Shown here in pieces: positions 47,301 to 55,139 of a DNA stretch of 64,000 nt. The position numbers and the translations under genes are program-made. The stretch covers positions 186,001-250,000 of the forward strand of contig NZ_RJVO01000004.1 in assembly GCF_003730135.1 (NCBI RefSeq), in the 5' to 3' direction. The DNA comes from Stagnimonas aquatica (GTDB lineage: Bacteria; Pseudomonadota; Gammaproteobacteria; Nevskiales; Nevskiaceae). The notes beneath the pieces are model-generated. The model made no database searches. It saw nothing but the letters and a program-made list of their open reading frames with translations, and had not been told where the DNA came from. Numbering within the stretch: the stretch's first letter is position 1; each line of letters starts with the position of its first letter.

Positions 47301-47412
47301 GATACTCCCGCACCGGCAGGGCGGACAGCGCGAACAGGCCGAAGCTGACCAGCAGGGCGTTGATCACGCAGGCCAGGACGGGGCGTTGTACCGACAGGTC
47401 GGAGAGCTTCAC
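44299..47412 (-). CDS. HAE1-family RND efflux pump
   Basis: The protein of about 1037 residues is AcrB/MexB-like: an N-terminal helix (VLACVINALLVSFG), two periplasmic loops, and central VVDDTIVVIENIHRRLE-type TM4 motifs with the paired acidic residues. It ends in a typical AFYALF-type C-terminus. The GTG at 47412 matches the usual VKLSDLSVQRP N-terminus; the frame is open to an ATG at 47550, which I reject. No adaptor gene adjoins it. The orphan adaptor at 34474-35553 is the obvious candidate partner. The substrate is not predictable. Confidence 0.92.
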   Translation of the reverse strand: MKLSDLSVQRPVLACVINALLVSFGLFALSALPVREYPDIDPPVVSVATFYSGANASVVESEITRLLEDRVAGIEGIKSISSSSRDGRSNITLEFNLDRDIDSAANDVRDRVSRALNDLPDEADPPEISKADADADPVMFLVLSQAGADRMALTDYAERYLVDRLSVVNGVSSVFLSGDRGQALRIWLSAERLAARGLTAGDIETALRDQNVELPAGRIESSEREFNLRAARGLKSPADFANMVIARGSDGYPVRLSDVARVEVAPENPRNDYRVNGIEGLGIGVIKQSKANALEMALAVRAQVAQINSGLAPGMKLEVVFDSSLFIEASLQKVLRTLAECAVLVVVVIWLFLGSLRATLIPALTVPIALIASFTFLYVLGFSVNILTLLALVLAVGLVVDDTIVVIENIHRRLELGEPPLLAAFRGSREVGMAVIATTAVLIAVFAPISLLQGNIGRLFREFSLALAAAVACSGITALTLAPALATTVLRGHRAGEPPSESRLDRLFAALSRGYQRSLRPAIQRPAWAVAVTLALLGLSWFLYGLLPKELAPQEDRGQVFIQADGPEGASLPYMLRVMRSAESLVMPYVERGEAERAIARTPRFGGGDEVNSGNVLLALAPWGERPSSHVITQQLNDRLKDIPDARLTALERAAFGGRPGQPVQIALGGPDYQTIAAWRDRVFARVQRENPRLLRLDSDYKATKPQIALSVDLVKAADVGVSSSTIGRTLETFMGGRRVTKWLDRGEEYEVILQAEDERRRTPEELDRLYVRGSSGNLTPLSNLVSQSEGASSPSLNRYDRLRSITLNAGLAPGYPLGEALDYLEGVIREELPAEVQIRYRGDSRELKESGAALYAAFAASLLVVFLVLAAQFESLVQPFVILTTVPLGIAGALFGLLQMDLSLNIYSQVGLIMLIGLATKNGILIVEFANQLRDAGKGFHEALLEASGIRLRPILMTSIATVAGAVPLMLGSGAGSEARVALGTVIFFGVSFSTLLTLYVTPAFYALFCRRLASPGARAAELLRLEDDETRTGTA

Positions 47413-47589
47413 GGCGGGCGGGGGAGGCAAGTGGCGAGGGGTAGACCCTGCTGATCCGGGCGGGTTCGCATCGGGGCCGGGCGTATTGTCGCTGCTGCGG
47501 GTTAAAGTGGCAGTACCGCCGTTGCGCGACGCCTGCCGGCCGCCGTGCATCCGGTGTCTCGTTCGTCCTATCCGTGGTTACCGTCGCCC

Positions 47590-48450
47590 ATGACCGTCTC
47601 CCATCGCAGCTTGGTTTCGCGTTCTGTTCTGCTGATCCTGGTCTCCCTGTGGCTGTCCGGTTGCGAGAGCGAGCGCAAGATCTACGCGCTGACCCAAACC
47701 GGCAAGATTCTCGGCTTCGACAGTTCGGCGCCGGACAAGATCGACAGCGAAGTCAGTGTGAGCGGCCTGTCCAGCGGCGAAAGTCTGGTGCAGATCGCCT
47801 ACCGCCCGGCGACCGGCGGCTACTACTGCCTCACCAGTGAGGAGCGCCTGTGCACGCTGGACCCGCAGTCCGGCAATGTCAGTCTGGTCGGTACTGTCGC
47901 GTTCAGCAGCACGGCGCTGCCGAATGCGGCGATCGACTTCAATCCGGTAGTGGACCGGCTGCGGGTGGTGGCCAATACCGACAATCTGCGGGTGAATCCG
48001 GCCGATGGCAGCCTGCTGGCCACCGACACCGATCTCGCCTATGACGAGGACGATGCCAATGACGGCCGCTCGCCGCAGTTGGCGGCGATTGCCTACGACC
48101 ACAACGATAGCGGCGCCGCCAGTACCACGCTTTATGGCCTGGATGTCGTGACCCAGAGTCTGGTGCGGATCGGTAGTGAGGGCGGCAGCCCCGAGTCCCC
48201 CAACGGCGGCAAGCTGTTCACCATCGCCAAGACCAGTGTCGCCTTTACCGCCAACGCCGCGCTCGACATCGAGCCGGGCGGCGACACTGCCTATGCGGTG
48301 CTCGGCGCCAACGGTGTCGGCGCTGCCCTGTATCGGCTGAATCTGTCCGACGGCAACGCCGATCTGGTCGGCAGCATCGATGACGGCGACCGCACCATCA
48401 TCTCGCTGGCGGTGGCGCCCGAGGAAAAGACGGACCGCAACACCAACTGA
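47590..48450 (+). CDS. DUF4394-domain lipoprotein
   Basis: The 286-residue protein has a lipoprotein signal (LWLSGCES) and a beta-propeller-like DUF4394 domain: IYALTQTGKILGFD, QIAYRPATGGYYCL, AIDFNPVVDRLRVVANTDNLRVNP, YGLDVVTQSLVRIG and VLGANGVGAALYRLNL. The function is unknown; the fold is WD/NHL-like. The ATG at 47590 is chosen because the signal peptide starts there. It is divergent from the RND pump. Confidence 0.85.
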   Translation: MTVSHRSLVSRSVLLILVSLWLSGCESERKIYALTQTGKILGFDSSAPDKIDSEVSVSGLSSGESLVQIAYRPATGGYYCLTSEERLCTLDPQSGNVSLVGTVAFSSTALPNAAIDFNPVVDRLRVVANTDNLRVNPADGSLLATDTDLAYDEDDANDGRSPQLAAIAYDHNDSGAASTTLYGLDVVTQSLVRIGSEGGSPESPNGGKLFTIAKTSVAFTANAALDIEPGGDTAYAVLGANGVGAALYRLNLSDGNADLVGSIDDGDRTIISLAVAPEEKTDRNTN

Positions 48451-48702
48451 GTCGGCTGGGCGGCATCCGGTTCGCGGCGCTCCTGCCAGCGGCTGCGGGC
48501 TCTCTTCGCGCATTGGTCGGCTGGCGCGTGGTCATGCCGGGCCGGCCAGTGTCGACGGTGCTTTCTTGTGCAGGCTCCTCGCGCGGATAGTCCCTCGCTG
48601 GTCGGCGACTGTCTGCTGGCTTCCCCGTCGTTCGTCTCCCGTATCGCCGGCCGCCGATCCTGGGTCTGGACAAACTAACATCACCTGTTAGGATGCGCGC
48701 CC
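48451..48702. other. Intergenic region ahead of VapBC-like pair
   Basis: This 252-bp stretch has no supported gene. It ends in an antitoxin-type palindrome. GC content stays high except for the last 40 bp. Confidence 0.6.
48675..48691. promoter_or_regulatory. Palindromic operator upstream of toxin-antitoxin pair
   Basis: CTAACA-TCACC-TGTTAG is a perfect 6+6 palindrome lying 11 bp before the antitoxin ATG, in an otherwise GC-rich region. Ribbon-helix-helix antitoxins usually repress their own promoter through such sites. Confidence 0.7.
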
Positions 48703-48954
48703 ATGAACTTCAGCGTCCACTTCGACGAGGCCACCATCGACCGCCTCGGCGCCGCCGTCGAGCGTAGCGGGCTGACCCGCAATCGCATCATCGTGCAGGC
48801 GGTGCGGGAGTGGCTGGAGCGCAACGAGGAGCCGGGTTGGCCGGAGAGCCTGCGCGAGCACTTCCGCAATCCGGCGCCGGAGCTGGTGGAAGAGGCCCTG
48901 GACGTGCAGGCCTGGGCCAGCGCCCTGGCGCCCGAGCGGGAGCCGCGCTGGTGA
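48703..48954 (+). CDS. Ribbon-helix-helix antitoxin (CopG/VapB-like)
   Basis: The 83-residue protein has a ribbon-helix-helix domain (MNFSVHFDEATIDRLGAAVERSGLTRNRIIVQAVREWLER, residues 1-40) and an acidic toxin-binding tail. It overlaps the PIN gene by GTGA. The palindrome just upstream fits autorepression. Confidence 0.87.
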   Translation: MNFSVHFDEATIDRLGAAVERSGLTRNRIIVQAVREWLERNEEPGWPESLREHFRNPAPELVEEALDVQAWASALAPEREPRW

Positions 48955-49355
48955 TCCGGTACCTGCTCGATGCCGCCACCGTCGCTGCCGCCGTGCAGGG
49001 CCGGCTGCCGGTGGTGCTGCGCCTGTCCCGGCTGAAGCCGGGCGAGGTGGCGGTGTCGGCGGTCAGCAAGATGCAGGTGGAGGTCGCCCTGCGCCGCGCG
49101 CCGCGCGCCCAGCCGCGCTATTCGCGGCTGCTGCGGGACTTCTTCGAGGCCGTGCGGGTGCTGGACTTCCGCGCCGAGGACGCCGGTCAGTTGGTCGGCC
49201 TCGCGCCCTATCTGCCGCAGGACGCCGGCAGCCCCTCGGCCTACGAGCTGCTGCTGGCCGCCACCGCGCTCTCGCACCGGCTGACCCTGGTCACCGATAC
49301 ACCGCAACGCTTCGCTTTCGTCCCCGGCCTGGAAGCAGAGTCCTGGGCCAAATAA
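48951..49355 (+). CDS. PIN-domain toxin (VapC-like), possibly degenerate
   Basis: The 134-residue protein starts at a GTG overlapping the antitoxin stop. It has first Asp at residue 7 (YLLDAATV, where VapC normally has DTN), Glu in SKMQVEVALRRA, and a C-terminal LLLAATALSHRLTLVTDTPQRF with the last conserved Asp. The usual Asp before the IAATA helix is Glu here. VapC toxins cut tRNA or rRNA with Mg2+. Because two active-site positions differ, the activity may be altered. Confidence 0.83.
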   Translation: MIRYLLDAATVAAAVQGRLPVVLRLSRLKPGEVAVSAVSKMQVEVALRRAPRAQPRYSRLLRDFFEAVRVLDFRAEDAGQLVGLAPYLPQDAGSPSAYELLLAATALSHRLTLVTDTPQRFAFVPGLEAESWAK

Positions 49356-49390
49356 CCACAAAGCTGCACCCCCAACCCCTGGAGACCCCG

Positions 49391-50476
49391 ATGTCCCGCA
49401 TCTTCAATTTCAGCGCCGGCCCTGCGACCTTGCCGGAATCCGTTCTCAAGCAGGTTCAGTCAGAACTGCTGGACTGGCGCGGTGCGGGCATGGGCGTGAT
49501 GGAGATGAGCCACCGCGACAAGGAGTTCATGTCCATCGCCAGCCAGTGCGAGGCGGACCTGCGCGAGGTGCTGGCGGTGCCGGCCAATTACAAGGTGCTG
49601 TTCATGCAGGGCGGCGCCACCGCGCAGTTCGGCATCGTTCCGCAGAACCTGCTGCGCGGCAAAACCAGCGCCGACTTCGTGCTGACCGGCGACTGGGGCA
49701 AGAAGGCGGCCAAGGAAATCACCAAGTTCGGCAAGGCCAACATCGCCGCCAGCGCCGAGGCCGAGAAGTTCAACCACATCCCGGATCGCGCCGGCTGGAA
49801 GCTGGACCCGAACGCCGCCTACGTGCACATCACCACCAACGAGACCATCCACGGCGTGCAGTTCCGCGAGGTTCCCGAAGTGGGCGCGGTGCCGCTGGTG
49901 GCGGACGCCTCCTCCGACATCGCCTGCCGTCCGCTCGATGTCAGCAAGTTCGGCCTGATCTATGCCGGCGCCCAGAAGAACATCGGTCCCGCCGGCCTGA
50001 CCCTGGTGATTGTCCGCGACGATCTCATCGGCCAGACCCTGCCCGGCACCTTCGGCATCCACGACTACAAAGCGGTCGCCGACAACGAGTCCATGCTCAA
50101 CACCCCCAGCACCTTCAGCTGGTACGTCTGCGGCCTGGTGTTCCAGTGGCTGAAGGCCGAGGGTGGCCTCAGCGCCGTCGGCGCCCGCAACGAGCGCAAG
50201 GCCAAGGCGCTGTACGACTACATCGACAGCCAGGACTTCTACAAGAACCCGGTGAAGAAGGAAGACCGTTCGATCATGAACGTGCCGTTCACCCTCGCCA
50301 ACGCCGAGACCAACGATGCCGAGTTCCTGAAGGGCGCCAAGGCCGCCGGCCTCAACGGCCTGAAGGGCCACCGCGCGGTCGGCGGCATGCGCGCCTCGAT
50401 CTACAACGCCATGCCGGAAGCCGGGGTCGCGGCGCTGATCGACTACATGAAGGAATTCGTCCGCACGCGCGGTTGA
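49391..50476 (+). CDS. serC: Phosphoserine aminotransferase
   Basis: The 361-residue PLP enzyme has FNFSAGPATLPESVL at the start, MSHRDKEF, MQGGATAQF and PLP Lys in LIYAGAQKNIGPAGLT. It converts 3-phosphohydroxypyruvate to phosphoserine and also serves pyridoxal phosphate synthesis. It is the first gene of a serine/aromatic amino acid run. A TGGAG precedes the ATG. Confidence 0.97.
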   Translation: MSRIFNFSAGPATLPESVLKQVQSELLDWRGAGMGVMEMSHRDKEFMSIASQCEADLREVLAVPANYKVLFMQGGATAQFGIVPQNLLRGKTSADFVLTGDWGKKAAKEITKFGKANIAASAEAEKFNHIPDRAGWKLDPNAAYVHITTNETIHGVQFREVPEVGAVPLVADASSDIACRPLDVSKFGLIYAGAQKNIGPAGLTLVIVRDDLIGQTLPGTFGIHDYKAVADNESMLNTPSTFSWYVCGLVFQWLKAEGGLSAVGARNERKAKALYDYIDSQDFYKNPVKKEDRSIMNVPFTLANAETNDAEFLKGAKAAGLNGLKGHRAVGGMRASIYNAMPEAGVAALIDYMKEFVRTRG

Positions 50477-50668
50477 GCCGGATCAGGCCGAGTGCCTGGC
50501 ATGGCACTCGGCCCCCGGCGAACGCCCGGCCGCCTTCTGCTTGGATCGGGACTGACTCAAGGTCAGTCCCGCTTGAGGCAGAAGGCCTGTCGGGCCGGGC
50601 TGCGATCAGGAGGCAGAAGGCGCGGCAGTAATGCCGGGGCGAAAACCGATTTCGAGAGAGCAAAACCA

Positions 50669-51844
50669 ATGTTCAAAATTCAAACCCTCAACAACATTTC
50701 CCCCCTGGGCCTGGAGCGGCTGCCGCGCGGCAGCTACGAGGTTGCCAGCGAGATCGGCAGCCCCGACGCGGTGTTGGTGCGCAGCGCCGACATGCACAAG
50801 CTGGAAATTCCGGCCAGTGTCAAAGCGATCGGCCGCGCCGGTGCCGGCACCAACAACATTCCTGTGGCGGCGATGAGCCAGCGTGGCGTGCCGGTGTTCA
50901 ACGCGCCGGGCGCCAATGCCAACGCGGTGAAGGAGCTGGTGCTGGCCGGCCTGCTGATGGCGGCCCGCAATATCCCGCAGGCGCTGGACTTCGTGAAGAA
51001 GCTCGACGGCGACGACCACGCCCTGCACAAGCAGGTGGAGGATGGCAAGAAGAAGTTCGTCGGCTTCGAACTGCCCGGCCGCACCCTCGGCGTGATCGGC
51101 CTCGGCGCCATCGGCGTGAAACTGGCCAACACGGCGGTCGAACTGGGCATGGAAGTGTTCGGCTACGACCCGGCGATGACCGTGCAGAACGCCTGGAAGC
51201 TCGACAGCCGGGTCAAGCAGGCGCTGTCGGTGGACGATCTGGTGGCGAAGTCGCAGTTCATCTCCGTGCATGTGCCGCTCTTGGAGGCCACCCGTGGCCT
51301 GATCAATGCCGAGCGCCTGAAGCTGATGAAGAAGCAGGGCGTGATCCTCAACTTCGCCCGCGCCGAGATCGTCGATGACCGGGCGGTGGTCGAGGCGCTG
51401 GCGGCCGGCACGCTGCACGCCTATGTCTGCGACTTTCCGTCCAACGCGCTCAAGGGCAATCCTCGGGTGCTGGCGACGCCGCACCTGGGCGCCTCCACCG
51501 GCGAGGCCGAGGACAACTGCGCGGTGATGGTGGCCGAGCAGATCCGCGAGTTCCTGGAGGTGGGCAATGTCCGCAATTCGGTGAACTTCCCGGAAGCGGT
51601 GATGCCGCTGTTGCCGGGCAAGACCCGCCTCACCGTGGTCAATGCCAACGTGCCCAACATGGTCGGCCAGATCACCACGGCGCTGGCCAAGCACAACCTC
51701 AACATCGCCGACCTGCTCAACAAGTCGCGTGGCGACATCGCCTACACCCTGGTCGACATCGACTCGGCGGTGGGCGAGGCGGTGGTGGCCGAGATCGCCG
51801 CCATCCAGGGCGTGCTGAAGCTGCGAGTGATCGCGGCGCGCTGA
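50669..51844 (+). CDS. serA: D-3-phosphoglycerate dehydrogenase
   Basis: The 391-residue protein has an NAD-binding core (LGVIGLGAIGVKLANTAVELGM, near residues 138-160), catalytic HLGAS with His, and a C-terminal ACT domain (LTVVNANVPNMVGQITTALAKHNLN) for serine feedback. It catalyses the first step of serine synthesis. The start is the ATG at 50669; the open frame upstream to 50492 lies in the serC trailer. Placement between serC and pheA is less common than serC directly followed by pheA. Confidence 0.95.
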   Translation: MFKIQTLNNISPLGLERLPRGSYEVASEIGSPDAVLVRSADMHKLEIPASVKAIGRAGAGTNNIPVAAMSQRGVPVFNAPGANANAVKELVLAGLLMAARNIPQALDFVKKLDGDDHALHKQVEDGKKKFVGFELPGRTLGVIGLGAIGVKLANTAVELGMEVFGYDPAMTVQNAWKLDSRVKQALSVDDLVAKSQFISVHVPLLEATRGLINAERLKLMKKQGVILNFARAEIVDDRAVVEALAAGTLHAYVCDFPSNALKGNPRVLATPHLGASTGEAEDNCAVMVAEQIREFLEVGNVRNSVNFPEAVMPLLPGKTRLTVVNANVPNMVGQITTALAKHNLNIADLLNKSRGDIAYTLVDIDSAVGEAVVAEIAAIQGVLKLRVIAAR

Positions 51845-51935
51845 GCCTGCGGCGGCGGTCAGGGCGGAACTGGCGGCGCGAAGTGAGTAGACTTCGCGTC
51901 CGCCGTTGCGCCATGGACTGCCGCCGACCCCTGAA

Positions 51936-53027
51936 ATGACCGTCAGAACCCTTCCCCAGGCCCGTACCGAGATCGACGCGCTGGATCGGCAGATCCAGGA
52001 GCTGATCAGCCAGCGTGCCCGCATCGCCCAGGAAGTCGCCCACATCAAGCAGCGTCAGGGCGATACCGGCGATCACTACCGGCCTTCGCGAGAGGCGGAA
52101 GTGCTGCGCGCCGCCATGGCCCGCAACACCGGCCCGCTTACCGACGAGGTGGTGGCCAAGCTGATGCGCGAGATCATGTCGGCCTGCCTGTCGCTGGAGT
52201 CGCCGCTGACCATCGCCTACCTCGGGCCGGAAGGCACCTACACCCAGGCGGCGGTGCTCAAGCACTTCGGCGAGGCGGTGACCGCCCGGCCGGTGACCGC
52301 CATCGACGAGATTTTCCGCGATGTCGAATCCGGTGCCGCCGACTACGGCGTGGTGCCGGTGGAGAACTCCATCGGCGGCGTGGTCAGCAATACCCTCGAC
52401 GCCCTGGTGCACACCAAGCTGCGCATCTGCGGCGAGGTGACCCTGCCGGTGCATCACCATCTACTGTCGGTGGAATCCGATCCGAGCAAGGTCAGCAAGG
52501 TCTACGCCCACGCGCAGTCGTTCGCGCAGTGCCGCAAGTGGCTGGACGCGCGTCTGCCCAAGGCCGACCGCGAAGCGCTGGCTAGCAACGGCGCCGCCGC
52601 CCAACTGGCCAAGCAGGAAGGCGCCGGTGTGGCGGCGATTGCCTCCTTGCAGGCGGGCAAGCTCAACGGCCTCAACATCCTCGCCAGCAACATCGAGGAC
52701 GATCCCAGCAACACCACCCGCTTCCTGATCATCGGCAAGCAGGATCCGACGCCCACCGGCCACGACCTCACCGCCGTGGTGCTGTCGGCGCACCGCAACC
52801 AGCCGGGCGCCTTGTTCACCCTGTTGCAGCCTTTCGCCGACGCCAAGCTCGATCTCACCCGCATCGAGTCGCGGCCGATGAAGGGCGCGCCGGTGCAGGA
52901 CTACTTCTTCTTCGTCGACTTCATCGGCCACGCCAACGACGAGCCGGTGAAGAAGGCGCTGGATGCGGTGCGTGCCAATGCCGCGTTCTTCAAGGTGCTG
53001 GGCTCCTATCCCCAGGCCGCCATCTGA
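51936..53027 (+). CDS. pheA: Bifunctional chorismate mutase/prephenate dehydratase (P-protein)
   Basis: The 363-residue protein has an AroQ chorismate mutase (residues 1-90, RTEIDALDRQIQELISQRARIAQEV), a prephenate dehydratase domain (AYLGPEGTYTQAAV ... VVPVENSIGGVV ... NTTRFLIIG) and an ACT domain with GALFTLLQPFADAKLDLTRIESRP for phenylalanine feedback. It makes phenylpyruvate from chorismate. The ATG at 51936 is used. Confidence 0.97.
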   Translation: MTVRTLPQARTEIDALDRQIQELISQRARIAQEVAHIKQRQGDTGDHYRPSREAEVLRAAMARNTGPLTDEVVAKLMREIMSACLSLESPLTIAYLGPEGTYTQAAVLKHFGEAVTARPVTAIDEIFRDVESGAADYGVVPVENSIGGVVSNTLDALVHTKLRICGEVTLPVHHHLLSVESDPSKVSKVYAHAQSFAQCRKWLDARLPKADREALASNGAAAQLAKQEGAGVAAIASLQAGKLNGLNILASNIEDDPSNTTRFLIIGKQDPTPTGHDLTAVVLSAHRNQPGALFTLLQPFADAKLDLTRIESRPMKGAPVQDYFFFVDFIGHANDEPVKKALDAVRANAAFFKVLGSYPQAAI

Positions 53028-53039
53028 GTGATTGCCCCC

Positions 53040-54164
53040 ATGTCCGCCCTGACCCAAAACGCCACTCCCGGCGTGCTGTCGCTGGAACCCTACAAGCCCG
53101 GCATGCCGCTGGACGAGCTGCAGCGCCAGCTCGGCATCAGCGATGCCATCAAGCTGGCCAGCAACGAGAACCCGCTCGGCCCCAGCCCGAAGGTGAAGGC
53201 GGCGCTGGCCGAGGCCATCGCCAACCAGGATCTGGCCCTGTATCCGGACGGCGGCGGCTTCAAGCTGAAGGCGGCGGTGGCGAAGATGCACGGCATCGAC
53301 CCCAGCCGCGTCACTCTCGGCAATGGCTCCAACGACATGCTGGAGTTCCTTGGCCGCATCTATCTGGGGCCGGGGCGGGCGGCGATGTTCAGCCAGCACG
53401 CCTTCGCGGTGTATCCCATCGTCACCCAGTCGCAGAGCGCCGAGGCGGTGATCGTGCCGGCGCTGCCGCGCAGCCACCCGACCATGCCGCTGGGTCACGA
53501 CCTGGAGGGCTTCAAGAAGCTCTGGCGCGATGACATCAGCATCGTCTTCATCGCCAATCCCAATAACCCGACCGGCACCTGGCTGCCGGCGCAGGACATC
53601 GAGGCCTTCCTCGCCTTCGTGCCCAAGCAGGTCATCGTCGTGCTGGACGAGGCCTACTGGGAGTACCTCGACCCGGCGCTGCGCGGCGACGTGCGCGGCT
53701 GGCTGGACAAGTACCCCAATCTGGTCGTCACCCACACCTTCTCGAAGACCTACGGCCTTGCCTCGCTGCGCGCCGGCTATGCGCTGTCCTCGCCGGAAGT
53801 CGCCGACCTGATGAACCGGGTGCGCCAGCCGTTCAACAACAACAGCCTGGCGCTGCTGGCGGCGGAAGTGGCGCTGGCCGATCAGGAGCACGTCAGGAAG
53901 TCGGTGGCGCTCAACAACAGCGAGCGCGCCCGGCTGGAGGCTGAGCTGGCCAGGCTGGGGCTGAGCTGGCTGCCCTCGCAGGCCAACTTCCTGGCCATCG
54001 ACTTCGGCCGCGACGCCGCGCCGATCCACCAGGCGCTGTTGCAGAAGGGCATCATCGTGCGGCCCACCGCCAGCTACGAGATGCCGAACTTCCTGCGCAT
54101 CACCATCGGCACGCCGGCGCAGAACGACCGGCTGCTGAAAGCACTGCAGGAGATTCTGCAGTGA
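53040..54164 (+). CDS. hisC: Histidinol-phosphate/aromatic aminotransferase
   Basis: The 374-residue PLP fold-type I enzyme has LASNENPLGPSPK, NGSNDMLEFLGR, ANPNNPTGTW, DEAYWEY and PLP Lys in FSKTYGLASLRAGY. Sitting between pheA and tyrA, it probably transaminates phenylpyruvate/prephenate as well as histidinol phosphate. The ATG at 53040 is preferred; a GTG at 53028 directly follows the pheA stop. Confidence 0.92.
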   Translation: MSALTQNATPGVLSLEPYKPGMPLDELQRQLGISDAIKLASNENPLGPSPKVKAALAEAIANQDLALYPDGGGFKLKAAVAKMHGIDPSRVTLGNGSNDMLEFLGRIYLGPGRAAMFSQHAFAVYPIVTQSQSAEAVIVPALPRSHPTMPLGHDLEGFKKLWRDDISIVFIANPNNPTGTWLPAQDIEAFLAFVPKQVIVVLDEAYWEYLDPALRGDVRGWLDKYPNLVVTHTFSKTYGLASLRAGYALSSPEVADLMNRVRQPFNNNSLALLAAEVALADQEHVRKSVALNNSERARLEAELARLGLSWLPSQANFLAIDFGRDAAPIHQALLQKGIIVRPTASYEMPNFLRITIGTPAQNDRLLKALQEILQ

Positions 54165-54168
54165 CGTT

Positions 54169-54244
54169 CGTAGGGTGGGCCTTGGCCCACGCGGCCTCGC
54201 ATGCTCCGGCCCATGTGGGCACGCTGCGCTTTGCCCGCCCTACG
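54169..54244. repeat. Inverted repeat (GTAGGGTGGGC type) between hisC and tyrA
   Basis: CGTAGGGTGGGC (54169-54180) and GCCCGCCCTACG (54233-54244) are inverted with one mismatch. An inner GGGC-CTT-GGCCC hairpin follows the left arm. It resembles widespread proteobacterial GTAGGGTGGG palindromes. It interrupts an otherwise tightly packed operon. Confidence 0.7.
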
Positions 54245-54278
54245 TCGCTGCGGGAAATCCTGGCATGACGGGCCGCGC

Positions 54279-55139
54279 GTGAAGCTGGCCGTCGTCGGCC
54301 TGGGCCTGATCGGCGGCTCGTTCGCGCGTGCGCTGCGGGCGGCCGGCCAGGTCAGCTCCATTCGTGGCTACGACGCCGACGAGCGTCAGCGGCGTTTGGC
54401 GGTGGACCTCGGGGTGGTCGATGCCGCGCCCGGCAGCACCGCCGAGGCGGTCGCCGATGCCGATCTGGTGGTGCTGGCGGTGCCGGTGCTGCGCACCGCC
54501 GAGGCCATGGCCGCCGTGCTGCCCGCGCTCAAGGCGGGTGCCGTGGTCACCGATGTCGGCAGCACCAAGCAGTCGGTGCTGGCCGATGTGCAGGCGGTCT
54601 GCGGCGCGCTGCCGCCCTGGTTCGTCGCCGGGCATCCCATCGCCGGCACCGAGAAGAGCGGGGTGGCCGCCTCCAATGCCGAGCTGTTCCGCAACAAGCG
54701 GCTGATCCTGAGCCCGCATGCCGCGCAGGACGCGGGAGCGCTGGCGCTGGTGCGCGGCCTCTGGGAGTCGGTCGGCGCCCGGGTGGTGGAAATGGACGCC
54801 AGCCGACACGACGCCATCTTCGCCGCCACCAGTCACCTTCCGCATGTGCTCGCCTATGCCTTCGTCGACATGCTGTCGCGGCTGGGCGACGCCGAGGAAA
54901 TCTTCGCCAACGCTGGCGGCGGCTTCCGCGACTTCACCCGCATCGCCAGTTCCAGCCCACGCATGTGGCACGACATCGTGCGCGCCAACCGCGAGTCGGT
55001 GGCCGGCCTGCTGGAGCAGCAGATCGCCGAGCTTTCCGAGCTGCTGGGCCTGATCCGCGACGAGCAATGGCCGGCCTTGCAGGCTCGCTTCGAGCGCGCC
55101 CGCAATGCCCGCGAGCAGCACCTCGCCCACATCGAATGA
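54279..55139 (+). CDS. tyrA: Prephenate dehydrogenase
   Basis: The 286-residue protein has a Rossmann start KLAVVGLGLIGGSFARAL, VLAVPV, DVGSTKQ, GHPIAGTEKSG and SHLPHVLAYA with the catalytic His region, followed by a helical dimerisation domain. There is no ACT or chorismate mutase domain. It oxidises prephenate to hydroxyphenylpyruvate. The GTG at 54279 begins the Rossmann strand; sequence upstream of it belongs to the GTAGGG repeat. Confidence 0.93.
   Translation: MKLAVVGLGLIGGSFARALRAAGQVSSIRGYDADERQRRLAVDLGVVDAAPGSTAEAVADADLVVLAVPVLRTAEAMAAVLPALKAGAVVTDVGSTKQSVLADVQAVCGALPPWFVAGHPIAGTEKSGVAASNAELFRNKRLILSPHAAQDAGALALVRGLWESVGARVVEMDASRHDAIFAATSHLPHVLAYAFVDMLSRLGDAEEIFANAGGGFRDFTRIASSSPRMWHDIVRANRESVAGLLEQQIAELSELLGLIRDEQWPALQARFERARNAREQHLAHIE

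Noticed and set aside
47413-47550. Extended N-terminus of the RND pump from the ATG at 47550
   Set aside because: The extra residues are Pro/Gly-rich and unlike RND proteins, whose conserved start is the GTG at 47412.
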